From NCBI GenBank assembly GCA_964436975.1, contig CAYTET010000017.1:1-30103 (forward strand): a stretch of 30,103 bases of DNA, written 5' to 3'. A program made the translations under genes and the position numbers. The notes under the pieces were generated by a model, which had not been told where the DNA came from, did not search any database, and was given only the letters and a program-made list of their open reading frames with translations. The number at the start of each line of letters is the position of its first letter. The first letter of the stretch is position 1. Shown in pieces: positions 7,292 to 13,879 of the stretch. The stretch is from CAYTET01 sp964436975. GTDB taxonomy: Bacteria; Bacillota_I; Bacilli_A; Erysipelotrichales; Erysipelotrichaceae.

Positions 7292-8317
7292 ATGCCGCTG
7301 CTAATTGCCCGCCAGGACATCACCAAGATGAAAACTGATGCCATAGTCAATGCCGCCAATACCGGTCTGCAGATGGGCGGCGGAGTGTGCGGGGCTATCT
7401 TCTATGCGGCCGGCCCTTCCCGGATGCAGCAGGCCTGTGATGCTTTGGCTCCTATTGAAACCGGCCAGGCTGTTATCACACCCGGATTCAATCTGCCCTG
7501 CCGTTTTGTCATCCATACTGCCGGACCAGTTTATGACCGTCAGAACGCCGAACAGTGCCGCCGACAGCTGGCGTCCTGTTACCGCAGCAGTCTGCAGCTG
7601 GCCAGTGGAAACCACTGTCAGAGTTTATCCTTTCCGCTCATCTCCAGCGGCATCTACGGCTATCCTAAAGAGGAAGCGCTGCAGGTTGCCGTTGATACAA
7701 TCAGTCAGTATTTAAAGGAGCACGAACTGACCGTTTACATTACGATTTTCGATACTATTGATGTCAATAAAAACCTGTCATCCCTTGTTGAGCAGTATAT
7801 TGATGATAACTTCATTGATACTGCTTCCTTTGGCTCAGTTTTAATGACTACTGTTCCCCCGCAAAAGAAAATGAGCGCGGCGGCCGAACGTAAGAAGATA
7901 GTTAACTTCTACCAAAACTTTGGTGAAGTGACGTCATCTTTAGAAACCGACAATATCGATGAGGCCGTTGATCATCTTGACGTCTCCTTCAGTGCCGCCC
8001 TGCTGGCCATTATTGATCAGAAGGGCATGACCGATGTTGAAGTATACAAGCGGGCTAATATTGACCGCAAGCTGTTTTCCAAGATCCGGTCGCAGAAAGG
8101 CTATATGCCCAGCAAAAGAACGGCCATAGCCTTAGCCATTGCCACCGAGCTGAGCCTGAATGAAACCAACAGTCTGCTGGCCAAAGCCGGCTACACCCTT
8201 TCCCACAGTCAGAAATTTGATGTCATCATCGAATACTTCATTGTTAACCGCCGGTATGACATCTTTGAAATCAACGAAGTCCTGTTCAGTTATGATCAGC
8301 CTTTATTAGGGGCGTAA
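7292..8317 (+). CDS. Macrodomain protein with C-terminal HTH-like domain
   Basis: 341 aa from the ATG at 7292; an in-frame TTG two codons upstream (7286) is the alternative. Residues 1-165 are a macrodomain that should bind ADP-ribose or a derivative. Its marks are DAIVNAAN (16-23), the glycine loop MGGGVCGAIF followed by AAGP, and SSGIYGYPKEEA near 128. In MacroD/YmdB-type deacetylases the loop reads GGGVDGAI with a catalytic Asp; here that residue is Cys. After a linker, residues about 195-341 form a helical domain with an HTH-like core (VYKRANIDRKLFSKIR, PSKRTAIALAIAT), ending in a conserved-looking acidic tail. The Shine-Dalgarno-like stretch is unusually far upstream, with a hairpin between. 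A VWA gene follows 84 bases downstream. Confidence 0.88.
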   Translation: MPLLIARQDITKMKTDAIVNAANTGLQMGGGVCGAIFYAAGPSRMQQACDALAPIETGQAVITPGFNLPCRFVIHTAGPVYDRQNAEQCRRQLASCYRSSLQLASGNHCQSLSFPLISSGIYGYPKEEALQVAVDTISQYLKEHELTVYITIFDTIDVNKNLSSLVEQYIDDNFIDTASFGSVLMTTVPPQKKMSAAAERKKIVNFYQNFGEVTSSLETDNIDEAVDHLDVSFSAALLAIIDQKGMTDVEVYKRANIDRKLFSKIRSQKGYMPSKRTAIALAIATELSLNETNSLLAKAGYTLSHSQKFDVIIEYFIVNRRYDIFEINEVLFSYDQPLLGA

Positions 8318-8338
8318 ATGTCGTCTGGCAAACGACAT
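8318..8338 (+). other. Hairpin after the macrodomain gene
   Basis: ATGTCGT-ctggcaa-ACGACAT, a perfect 7-bp stem immediately after the stop codon. No T-run follows, so it is more likely an RNA-stability or processing element than a terminator. Confidence 0.5.
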
Positions 8339-8368
8339 CTCAGTAAGCTGGATGCGTTAAATTGATGA

Positions 8369-8391
8369 TGCTGCCTCAAGCAGCAGAGGAG
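8369..8391 (+). promoter_or_regulatory. Hairpin abutting the VWA gene ribosome site
   Basis: The stem TGCTGC-CTCAA-GCAGCA (8369-8385) runs straight into AGAGGAG (8385-8391), the ribosome site 10 bases before the ATG at 8402. Folding could tune access to the site. Confidence 0.45.
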
Positions 8392-8401
8392 ATTTAACAG
8401 C

Positions 8402-9085
8402 ATGAAAAAAACAACCCTGAAGAAAGAAACCGCACCGGATGGCAGAATGACCGAACTGGTCTTCATTCTTGATCAGAGCGGCTCAATGGAGGGCCTGGAA
8501 AAGGATACCATCGGCGGCTTTAATGCCACTTTGAAAAAGCAGCAGGCCTTGCCCGATTCCTGCCGGCTGACCACTATCCTGTTCAATTCAGATTGCCGCC
8601 TGGCCGCCGACCGGCTGGACATTCAGGCCGTCAGTCCCATGACGGAAAAAGACTACCGCCCGGGCGGTTCAACGGCTCTTATTGATGCCATCGGCCTTGG
8701 CATTGCCAAAATTGACGGCGTCCAGAAGGCCGCCGCCACCGCTTACAAGGCCGGCAATGTAATGTTTGTCATTATTACTGACGGCATGGAAAACAGCAGC
8801 CACCGCTATACAGCCAACCAGGTCAAAAAGATGATTGAACAGCATAAGGAAAAGGAAGGCTGGGAGTTTATCTTTTTAGGAGCCAATATAGATGCTGTCG
8901 AAACAGCCGGTCAGTTTGGCATCAGCCCTGATTATGCCCAGAACTATGTGGGCGATTCAGTCGGCACCGTTACTAATTTTGAAGCCATCAGTGATGTTGT
9001 CAGTTCGATGCGCCAAACCGGCGGACCGGTTAAGTCCGGCTGGAAAAAGCAGATTGATGCCTACTATAAGAAAAAACAGCGTTAG
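8402..9085 (+). CDS. VWA-domain protein (TerY-like)
   Basis: 227 aa, essentially one von Willebrand factor A domain with a complete metal-ion adhesion site: DQSGS (D24, S26, S28), T91 in GGSTALID and D127 in ITDGMEN. There is no signal peptide or membrane anchor, so it acts in the cytoplasm, probably as a metal-dependent protein-binding module. The family resembles TerY-type VWA proteins linked to tellurite or stress clusters, but no ter genes are visible here. It follows the macrodomain-HTH gene by 84 bases on the same strand without a terminator between, so the two are probably co-transcribed. The ribosome site is GAGGAG. The C-terminus is lysine-rich. Confidence 0.9.
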   Translation: MKKTTLKKETAPDGRMTELVFILDQSGSMEGLEKDTIGGFNATLKKQQALPDSCRLTTILFNSDCRLAADRLDIQAVSPMTEKDYRPGGSTALIDAIGLGIAKIDGVQKAAATAYKAGNVMFVIITDGMENSSHRYTANQVKKMIEQHKEKEGWEFIFLGANIDAVETAGQFGISPDYAQNYVGDSVGTVTNFEAISDVVSSMRQTGGPVKSGWKKQIDAYYKKKQR

Positions 9086-9087
9086 GC

Positions 9088-9122
9088 AAATGAAAAGCGA
9101 TACCGTGATCGCTTTTTCATTT
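9088..9122. terminator. Bidirectional terminator between VWA and dipeptidase genes
   Basis: AAATGAAAAGCGAT-accgtg-ATCGCTTTTTCATTT, with a one-base slip in the A/T part, between convergent genes. It has A- and T-rich flanks on both sides. Confidence 0.8.
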
Positions 9123-9140
9123 CTTATTTCATTAGTTTCC

Positions 9141-10103
9141 TCAGCTGTTATTCTGGGCGTGCCAGACCCGCAGAAAGTTTTCATGGGTAATTTTATTAAT
9201 ATCATCAGCAGTGAAGCCGCTTTCCCGCAGTGCATCAATCAGCAGCCCTATCTTATCCGCTCCGCTCAGATCATCCAGATCACCGATGCCGTCAAAGTCT
9301 GAGCCGAGGGCCAGTACTTCAATGCCGCCGACTTCCGCAATATGCCGGGCATGGTCTACCAGTCCGGGGATAACCGTCTTGCTACGATCCTGATTGACGA
9401 AATCCGCGCAGTAATTCAAGCCCATCACCCCGCCGGCCTTAGCCAGATGTCTGATCATGTCATCCGTCATATTGCGCGGGATATCACAGACCGCCCGGCT
9501 GTTGGAATGGGAAGCAACAAACGGCTTGGACGAGGCCGCCAGAACGTCATAGAAACCGGCATCGCCAAGATGGGATACATCTACAATCATGCCCAGTTCG
9601 TTCATCCGGCTGACTACCTCTTTGCCAAACGGTTTCAGACCATTGACGGTCTCAATATGGAAAGGCGGTTCTTTCATATCGTTAGGATAGCCGATTTCAT
9701 TTTCGAAGTTCCAGGTCAGCGTCATCATCCGGACACCGCGGTTATAGAAATGAAGCAGGTTGCTGATATCGCCCTGCAATACGCCGCCTTCCTCAATGGT
9801 CAGCAGCGCACCCATCAGGCCTTCAGACGCAGCCTGTTTCAGTTCAGCAATGGTTGTAACCGGCCGGATCATATCTTTATTGGCCGCCATCATCTCATTA
9901 AATGAGTCAATATAACTGTTGCAGCGCTGATAAGGCTGGCCTTTCTGCAGAAAAATAAAAACAGCCATGCACTGCATCAGATACTGGCCGGTCTGCATCT
10001 TTGCCAAAGAAAGATGGCCGCCATTATCCCGCAGTTTCTTGTGGCTGTCCGTAATGGCCGTCAGGGTATCACAATGCATGTCAATGATATTGCAGCGTTC
10101 CAT
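9141..10103 (-). CDS. Membrane-dipeptidase family (M19) dipeptidase
   Basis: 320-aa zinc peptidase of the M19 (renal dipeptidase) family, a TIM-barrel amidohydrolase fold that splits dipeptides, often including D-residues. Metal ligands visible are HCD with H10 and D12, the Glu pair at 104-105 (LLTIEEGG), the His in VDVSHLG, and the His in VASHSNSRAV. The later GSDFDG carries the conserved Asp. There is no signal peptide, so it is probably cytoplasmic, and could act on cell-wall or dietary dipeptides. The start is supported by GCAGGAGG 7 bases before the ATG. It sits downstream of a PTS IIB gene but is separated from it by a terminator and has its own extended -10. Confidence 0.93.
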   Translation of the reverse strand: MERCNIIDMHCDTLTAITDSHKKLRDNGGHLSLAKMQTGQYLMQCMAVFIFLQKGQPYQRCNSYIDSFNEMMAANKDMIRPVTTIAELKQAASEGLMGALLTIEEGGVLQGDISNLLHFYNRGVRMMTLTWNFENEIGYPNDMKEPPFHIETVNGLKPFGKEVVSRMNELGMIVDVSHLGDAGFYDVLAASSKPFVASHSNSRAVCDIPRNMTDDMIRHLAKAGGVMGLNYCADFVNQDRSKTVIPGLVDHARHIAEVGGIEVLALGSDFDGIGDLDDLSGADKIGLLIDALRESGFTADDINKITHENFLRVWHAQNNS

Positions 10104-10123
10104 AAATAGTCCTCCTGCTTCTC

Positions 10124-10132
10124 ATTGTACCA
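10124..10132 (-). promoter_or_regulatory. Extended -10 promoter of the dipeptidase gene
   Basis: TGGTACAAT on the minus strand (TGn plus TACAAT), 20 bases before the start codon. No strong -35. Confidence 0.5.
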
Positions 10133-10156
10133 CGACCGTTCAGATGGCGCGGGCAT

Positions 10157-10190
10157 ATTAAAAGCTGCCTTCAAGCAGCTTTTATGTTTT
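10157..10190. terminator. Terminator of the PTS IIB gene
   Basis: AAAAGCTGC (10160-10168), loop CTTCAA, GCAGCTTTT (10175-10183), directly after the IIB stop. On the minus strand TTTTAAT follows. Confidence 0.75.
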
Positions 10191-10682
10191 TTAATATCCG
10201 GCTTTCTTCATTTCACTGATGAAGTCGACTTCCTCGTTCATCGGGGTCAGCTGCGAACGCAGCTTACCGCCGCGAATTTCGGCAATCTGGTAATAAATCT
10301 TGGCATCATCGGGTGTAACAGCGATGGACTTGGTGACCATCTTGTAATTGCTGCCGGCTTTGATATCCGGAGCGGCATTGCCGACGTTGACGTCCTTGAC
10401 TTCCAGTCCGCTGGACAAAACGGCCAGGGCATCTGAGGGATACTTGCAGATGACAAACAGCGTGTCATCAGTATGCTCTTTGGCATAAGCAATGGTATCC
10501 GCTACTGACTTGACCAAAACGGTTGAGCCTCTGGCGGCCAGCGGCAGGGCCATCTGCTGTAAAGGATCAGCGGCAACCTTGTCGTTGCAGACAATTATTT
10601 CCTTGGCGCCAATACGATTCTTCCAGGTCACGGCAACCTGTCCATGGATGAGCCGATTATCAATTCTTAAATGAGTAATCAT
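10191..10682 (-). CDS. PTS mannose/fructose/sorbose-family IIB component
   Basis: 163 aa cytoplasmic phosphotransfer protein of the mannose-type PTS. It carries the active-site RIDNRLIHGQV at residues 6-16, with H13 as the phospho-accepting histidine. It takes phosphate from a IIA domain and passes it to the incoming sugar at the IIC/IID channel. Length and the ending (ISEMKKAGY) fit a stand-alone IIB. It lies 149 bases downstream of the IID gene, but a strong terminator and its own TTGTAC-N17-TAAAAT promoter separate the two, so IIB can be expressed alone. No IIA gene is present in the window. The ribosome site ACGGAGG lies 8 bases before the ATG. Confidence 0.94.
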   Translation of the reverse strand: MITHLRIDNRLIHGQVAVTWKNRIGAKEIIVCNDKVAADPLQQMALPLAARGSTVLVKSVADTIAYAKEHTDDTLFVICKYPSDALAVLSSGLEVKDVNVGNAAPDIKAGSNYKMVTKSIAVTPDDAKIYYQIAEIRGGKLRSQLTPMNEEVDFISEMKKAGY

Positions 10683-10714
10683 GTCGTTTACCTCCGTAAA
10701 CTTTCGTTACTGAC

Positions 10715-10743
10715 ATTTTAACATTTATTAAATACGTGTACAA
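10715..10743 (-). promoter_or_regulatory. Promoter of the PTS IIB gene
   Basis: On the minus strand TTGTAC (10738-10743), a 17-base spacer and TAAAAT (10715-10720), about 33 bases upstream of the start codon. Confidence 0.7.
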
Positions 10744-10770
10744 GAATAGCGCTTTTATCCGGCTCTTTTT

Positions 10771-10809
10771 CTAAAAAACCGGTCAGCCTTAATTGACTGA
10801 CCGGTTTGT
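10771..10809 (-). terminator. Terminator of the PTS IIC-IID transcript
   Basis: A perfect 11-bp stem, AAACCGGTCAG (10776-10786) with CTGACCGGTTT (10797-10807). On the minus strand a T-run (TTTTTTAG) follows. It separates IID from IIB. Confidence 0.88.
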
Positions 10810-10831
10810 TTTAAACTTTTCTAAGCCAGAT

Positions 10832-11656
10832 TTACATGACGCCCAGAGCGCCGATAATGAACATGACGACGAAAATCAGCAGGATGACCTTTAACGGAGT
10901 CCATTTGGCTTTCTTGATCAGAACATAGCACAGTGCAACTAAGGCGATACCGATCATACCCGGCAGAATTGCATCGAGACCACTCTGGATGGAATAAGTA
11001 TTGTGGATGGTCTCACCCTGGTCGTTGATAAAGGTACGGTCAATATCTTTAATGACTAAGCCTGACAGCATTGACGGAACGAATCCGCCGACAACAACCA
11101 GACCCAGGATACTGGCAGCGGTCTGCATCTTATCGAATGTACCGGCTCCGGCAACATCCTTGATGATTTCAGCACCCTTGCCATAAGCATACTTGGCTAA
11201 CGGCCAACGGATGAAGAATGTTAAGCAGGAAGGGATCAAGCCGACCAGAATGGCCAGATAGTTGCCTTCTTTGGCTAACGAGGCAGTCAGGATGGAGAAG
11301 ATAGGCTGTAACAGAATAGCTTCGACGGTATCACCGATACCGGCTAACGGGCCCATCAGGGCAATCTTCAGATTGTCGCCGACTTCATACTGATAACCCT
11401 CTTCCAACGCCATGTCGGCGCCGAAGATTAAGGATGAGGACCACGGTGTGGTGTTATAGAAGACCATGTGTCTTTCCAGTTCACGGCACTGCTCATCATT
11501 GTCATCATACAATTCCTTGATAACAGGGACCATGGCATACGCATAGCCTGCGGCCTGCATACGTTCGTAGTTCCAGCACCACTGTAATGCCCAGTTGTGA
11601 CGGCTGATAGCCTTGGACTTTGCACCAGCTGATAATTTCTTATTGGTACGTGCCAT
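10832..11656 (-). CDS. PTS mannose/fructose/sorbose-family IID component
   Basis: 274-aa membrane subunit that with IIC forms the sugar channel. A soluble N-terminal helical part of about 100 residues comes first, with the family pattern WNYERMQAAGYAYAMVPVI. The conserved loop MGPLAGIGDT follows at about residue 109-118. Hydrophobic segments lie at about 120-160, 175-200 and 228-272. It ends with a hydrophobic helix, as usual for IID. It starts 2 bases after the IIC stop, so the two are co-translated. The substrate cannot be told from sequence alone; mannose-family systems move hexoses, amino sugars and related compounds. Confidence 0.95.
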   Translation of the reverse strand: MARTNKKLSAGAKSKAISRHNWALQWCWNYERMQAAGYAYAMVPVIKELYDDNDEQCRELERHMVFYNTTPWSSSLIFGADMALEEGYQYEVGDNLKIALMGPLAGIGDTVEAILLQPIFSILTASLAKEGNYLAILVGLIPSCLTFFIRWPLAKYAYGKGAEIIKDVAGAGTFDKMQTAASILGLVVVGGFVPSMLSGLVIKDIDRTFINDQGETIHNTYSIQSGLDAILPGMIGIALVALCYVLIKKAKWTPLKVILLIFVVMFIIGALGVM

Positions 11657-11658
11657 GA

Positions 11659-12396
11659 TTACTCAGCCTCCTTCTTTGCAGCAAATCCGCCTACATACAA
11701 AGCAGCGGCAGCGCAGCCGGCAATCGCTAAGCCGATTGTCCCAACGCCCATATAGGCATACATAACATAACCGATAACCATAAACGGCCAGTATTTCTTC
11801 AGATCCATGTAGCTCAGCAGCAGTGCAAAGCCGACAGCCGGTAAAGCCTTACCGACAATCTTCAGACCATTGGAAACCCAAGCAAACTGGTTGGCGAAAT
11901 CTGACAGAGCTGTCAGGTTATCCTTCATCAGGACACCAACGAAGACCGGCAGGAACCGGCTCAGGAACCAGGGAAGCGTTCCAAGCAGAGTCCACATTTC
12001 GAACTTGCCGATGTTGTTGTTGGCTAACGCCTTGTCACCAGCATGCTGGAAGACTGTGGTGGTGGCACGGCCGAGAATATCCAGCTGTGTCAGCAACAGA
12101 GCCAATAATGTAGACATGACTAAGCCCTGATCAATACCAGAAGTTGAAGCAACGATAGTACCGAAAATTGCGCCTGTCTTATAGTCAGGGATGGTCGCTC
12201 CGCCATAGGTGAAGAAGCCAATTGACATTAACAAGCAAGTAGCGCCGACCTGGAAGCCGCTGTTGATATCGCCGATTAATAAACCGGTGATAACACCATT
12301 GGTCAATGCAGTGCTGATACCGATACCGGACAGACCGATAATGATACCTACACCGTTCCAGACGCCCAATAATAATGCTAATAATACTGTGGGCAT
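11659..12396 (-). CDS. PTS mannose/fructose/sorbose-family IIC component
   Basis: 245-aa polytopic membrane protein, mostly hydrophobic, that carries the sugar path of a mannose-family PTS. Recognisable family stretches are LSGIGISTALTNGVITGLLIGD near the N-terminus and GGATIPDYKTGAIFGT in the first third. I chose the ATG at 12396, which lies 10 bases after AGGAGG; the out-of-frame ATG at 12403 is too close to the ribosome site. It is the first gene of the IIC-IID transcript, under a consensus promoter with a perfect CcpA cre box and an inverted-repeat operator candidate. Confidence 0.95.
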   Translation of the reverse strand: MPTVLLALLLGVWNGVGIIIGLSGIGISTALTNGVITGLLIGDINSGFQVGATCLLMSIGFFTYGGATIPDYKTGAIFGTIVASTSGIDQGLVMSTLLALLLTQLDILGRATTTVFQHAGDKALANNNIGKFEMWTLLGTLPWFLSRFLPVFVGVLMKDNLTALSDFANQFAWVSNGLKIVGKALPAVGFALLLSYMDLKKYWPFMVIGYVMYAYMGVGTIGLAIAGCAAAALYVGGFAAKKEAE

Positions 12397-12415
12397 GAAA
12401 CATGCACCTCCTATT

Positions 12416-12439
12416 ACCTGTATGATAGCGTTTACAGGT
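12416..12439. promoter_or_regulatory. Inverted-repeat operator candidate at the PTS promoter
   Basis: ACCTGTA (12416-12422), 10 bases, TACAGGT (12433-12439), a perfect dyad covering the -10 and the cre box. Spacing and position suit a dimeric repressor such as a GntR-type regulator; no regulator gene is next to it. Confidence 0.6.
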
Positions 12440-12450
12440 TACAGTGTCAA
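12422..12450 (-). promoter_or_regulatory. Promoter of the PTS IIC-IID operon
   Basis: On the minus strand a consensus TTGACA (12445-12450), a 17-base spacer and TATCAT (12422-12427), about 25 bases before the start codon. Confidence 0.85.
12423..12436 (-). promoter_or_regulatory. CcpA catabolite-response element (cre)
   Basis: On the minus strand TGTAAACGCTATCA matches the cre consensus TGWAANCGNTNWCA at all fixed positions. It overlaps the -10, which predicts repression by CcpA when a preferred sugar is present. Confidence 0.8.
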
Positions 12451-12546
12451 GAAATTTTGTGATATTGTGTGAGAAATCGCCAAAAATAGTGGGTTATTTT
12501 GGGATTGCTGAATTCTGGATAAACAGCGTATATGCGGGGCTAAAAG

Positions 12547-12558
12547 TGCTATGATAAT
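12547..12558 (+). promoter_or_regulatory. Probable -10 region of the MFS gene
   Basis: TGCTATGATAAT offers an extended -10 (TGC-TATGAT) about 30 bases before the start codon. No -35 of note. Confidence 0.4.
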
Positions 12559-12585
12559 CTGGACTTATCGGAAAGGAAAAAAACG

Positions 12586-13821
12586 ATGAGCGACCTTAAA
12601 AAACTATCCCGGGGCGAAAAGCTGATGATCCTGGTCATCACGCTGAATACCTTTGCCACGACCCTGGCTTCAGCATTCATCAATGTATATCTTTACACCT
12701 ATACTTCATCCATGGCGGTGATGGCCCTGTATACCGCCATCCGGATTTCCCTGTTTCCCATTTTCTTTACCATCGGCGGCCGCATGTCAGCCCGGCGCAA
12801 ATCATTTGACTTATGCTTTGCCCTCGGCTTTTTCTTTTTCATTGTCCAGCTGTCAGCGGTCCTGCTGCTGAAAGACCAGTTTGGTCTGCACCCCGGCCTT
12901 GTCTATCTGATTGCCGTCATCACCGGCACCGGCGAAGGCTTCAAATGGCTGGCCATCAACAGCCTCAACCAGCTTATCAGCACCCCGGATAAAAGAGCCA
13001 CCTATGTGGCCCAGATGGGCATCTGCAATAACATTGCCAACGTTCTGGCTCCCAGCATCTCAACCCTGCTGATTACCACCGCGGTCAGTGACAATGCCGG
13101 CTATCTGCGCATCTTTGCCGGCACCCTGGGCATCTATGTGGTTTTGATAATCCTGTCATTTACTTTCCGGATGCCCAGCACCTCCCGGCCATTTACGGTT
13201 CTGCCCCATCTGCGCGTCACAACCACAGACCATCAGTGGCGCTACGTGCTGATATCAACTTTCCTTTACGGCCTGCGTGATTCACTGGATCTGATGCTGA
13301 CCGGACTGCTGCTGTATACCGCCGTCGGCTCATCCGGGGCCACTTACAGCAAGCTGCTGGTGGTCTTTGCCGTGGCGGCCGTCATTGCCCACCGGCTGTC
13401 GACCCGGCTGATGCGGCGCAGTAACCGGCTGCGCTTCTACCAGACCGCCGGCGTTTTGATGTCTACAGCCACCATCGCCCTGATCTTATTCCCCAATATG
13501 TACGGCGTTGTTTACTACGGCCTGGTCAATGCCATGGCCGGCGCTTTCTTTGCCAACGCCTATTCCATCATCATCGGCAATGCCCTGTTTGATTATTCCG
13601 CCAGTGAAAACATTGTCGGCCGGGTTGTCGCCAAGGAAACTTCCCAGTCCGTCGGCCGGGTTTTAGGCATGCTGATGGTCTATCTGATGTATGTCATCTG
13701 GCCAGACAGCTATCTGACCCCGGCGGTGATAATCCTGTCATGTGCCTCAACGGTGCTGGCCATTTATGCCCACTGCTACCATTCAGCCCGCGACCGGGCA
13801 AAAGCGGCCGCCGCAAAATAG
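12586..13821 (+). CDS. MFS-type membrane transporter
   Basis: 411 aa with about 11-12 hydrophobic segments in two halves of about 190 residues, split by a charged loop around residues 200-220 (RMPSTSRPF to DHQWRY). The basic loop between early helices (GGRMSARRKSF, about 63-73) corresponds to the MFS motif-A region. The tail is short and basic (ARDRAKAAAAK). It probably exports or imports a small molecule by proton-coupled transport; no substrate-specific motif is recognised. It stands alone, divergent from the PTS operon, with an AAAGGA ribosome site 10 bases before the ATG and a terminator after it. The nearby sugar genes make a sugar-related substrate possible but unproven. Confidence 0.85.
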   Translation: MSDLKKLSRGEKLMILVITLNTFATTLASAFINVYLYTYTSSMAVMALYTAIRISLFPIFFTIGGRMSARRKSFDLCFALGFFFFIVQLSAVLLLKDQFGLHPGLVYLIAVITGTGEGFKWLAINSLNQLISTPDKRATYVAQMGICNNIANVLAPSISTLLITTAVSDNAGYLRIFAGTLGIYVVLIILSFTFRMPSTSRPFTVLPHLRVTTTDHQWRYVLISTFLYGLRDSLDLMLTGLLLYTAVGSSGATYSKLLVVFAVAAVIAHRLSTRLMRRSNRLRFYQTAGVLMSTATIALILFPNMYGVVYYGLVNAMAGAFFANAYSIIIGNALFDYSASENIVGRVVAKETSQSVGRVLGMLMVYLMYVIWPDSYLTPAVIILSCASTVLAIYAHCYHSARDRAKAAAAK

Positions 13822-13827
13822 TTTAAT

Positions 13828-13862
13828 TGAAAAGGCTGCCCGGAATTTGGACAGCCTTTTTT
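13828..13862. terminator. Bidirectional terminator between MFS and ceramidase-like genes
   Basis: AAAAGGCTG and CAGCCTTTTTT form the stem, extended inward by CC/GG pairs across a one-base mismatch. It lies between convergent genes. Confidence 0.82.
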
Positions 13863-13879
13863 CAGATGTTTGTTTTGGT

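Noticed and set aside
7099..7338. 79-aa plus-strand ORF before the macrodomain gene
   Set aside because: No ribosome site, no recognisable domain, and it overlaps the well-supported macrodomain start.
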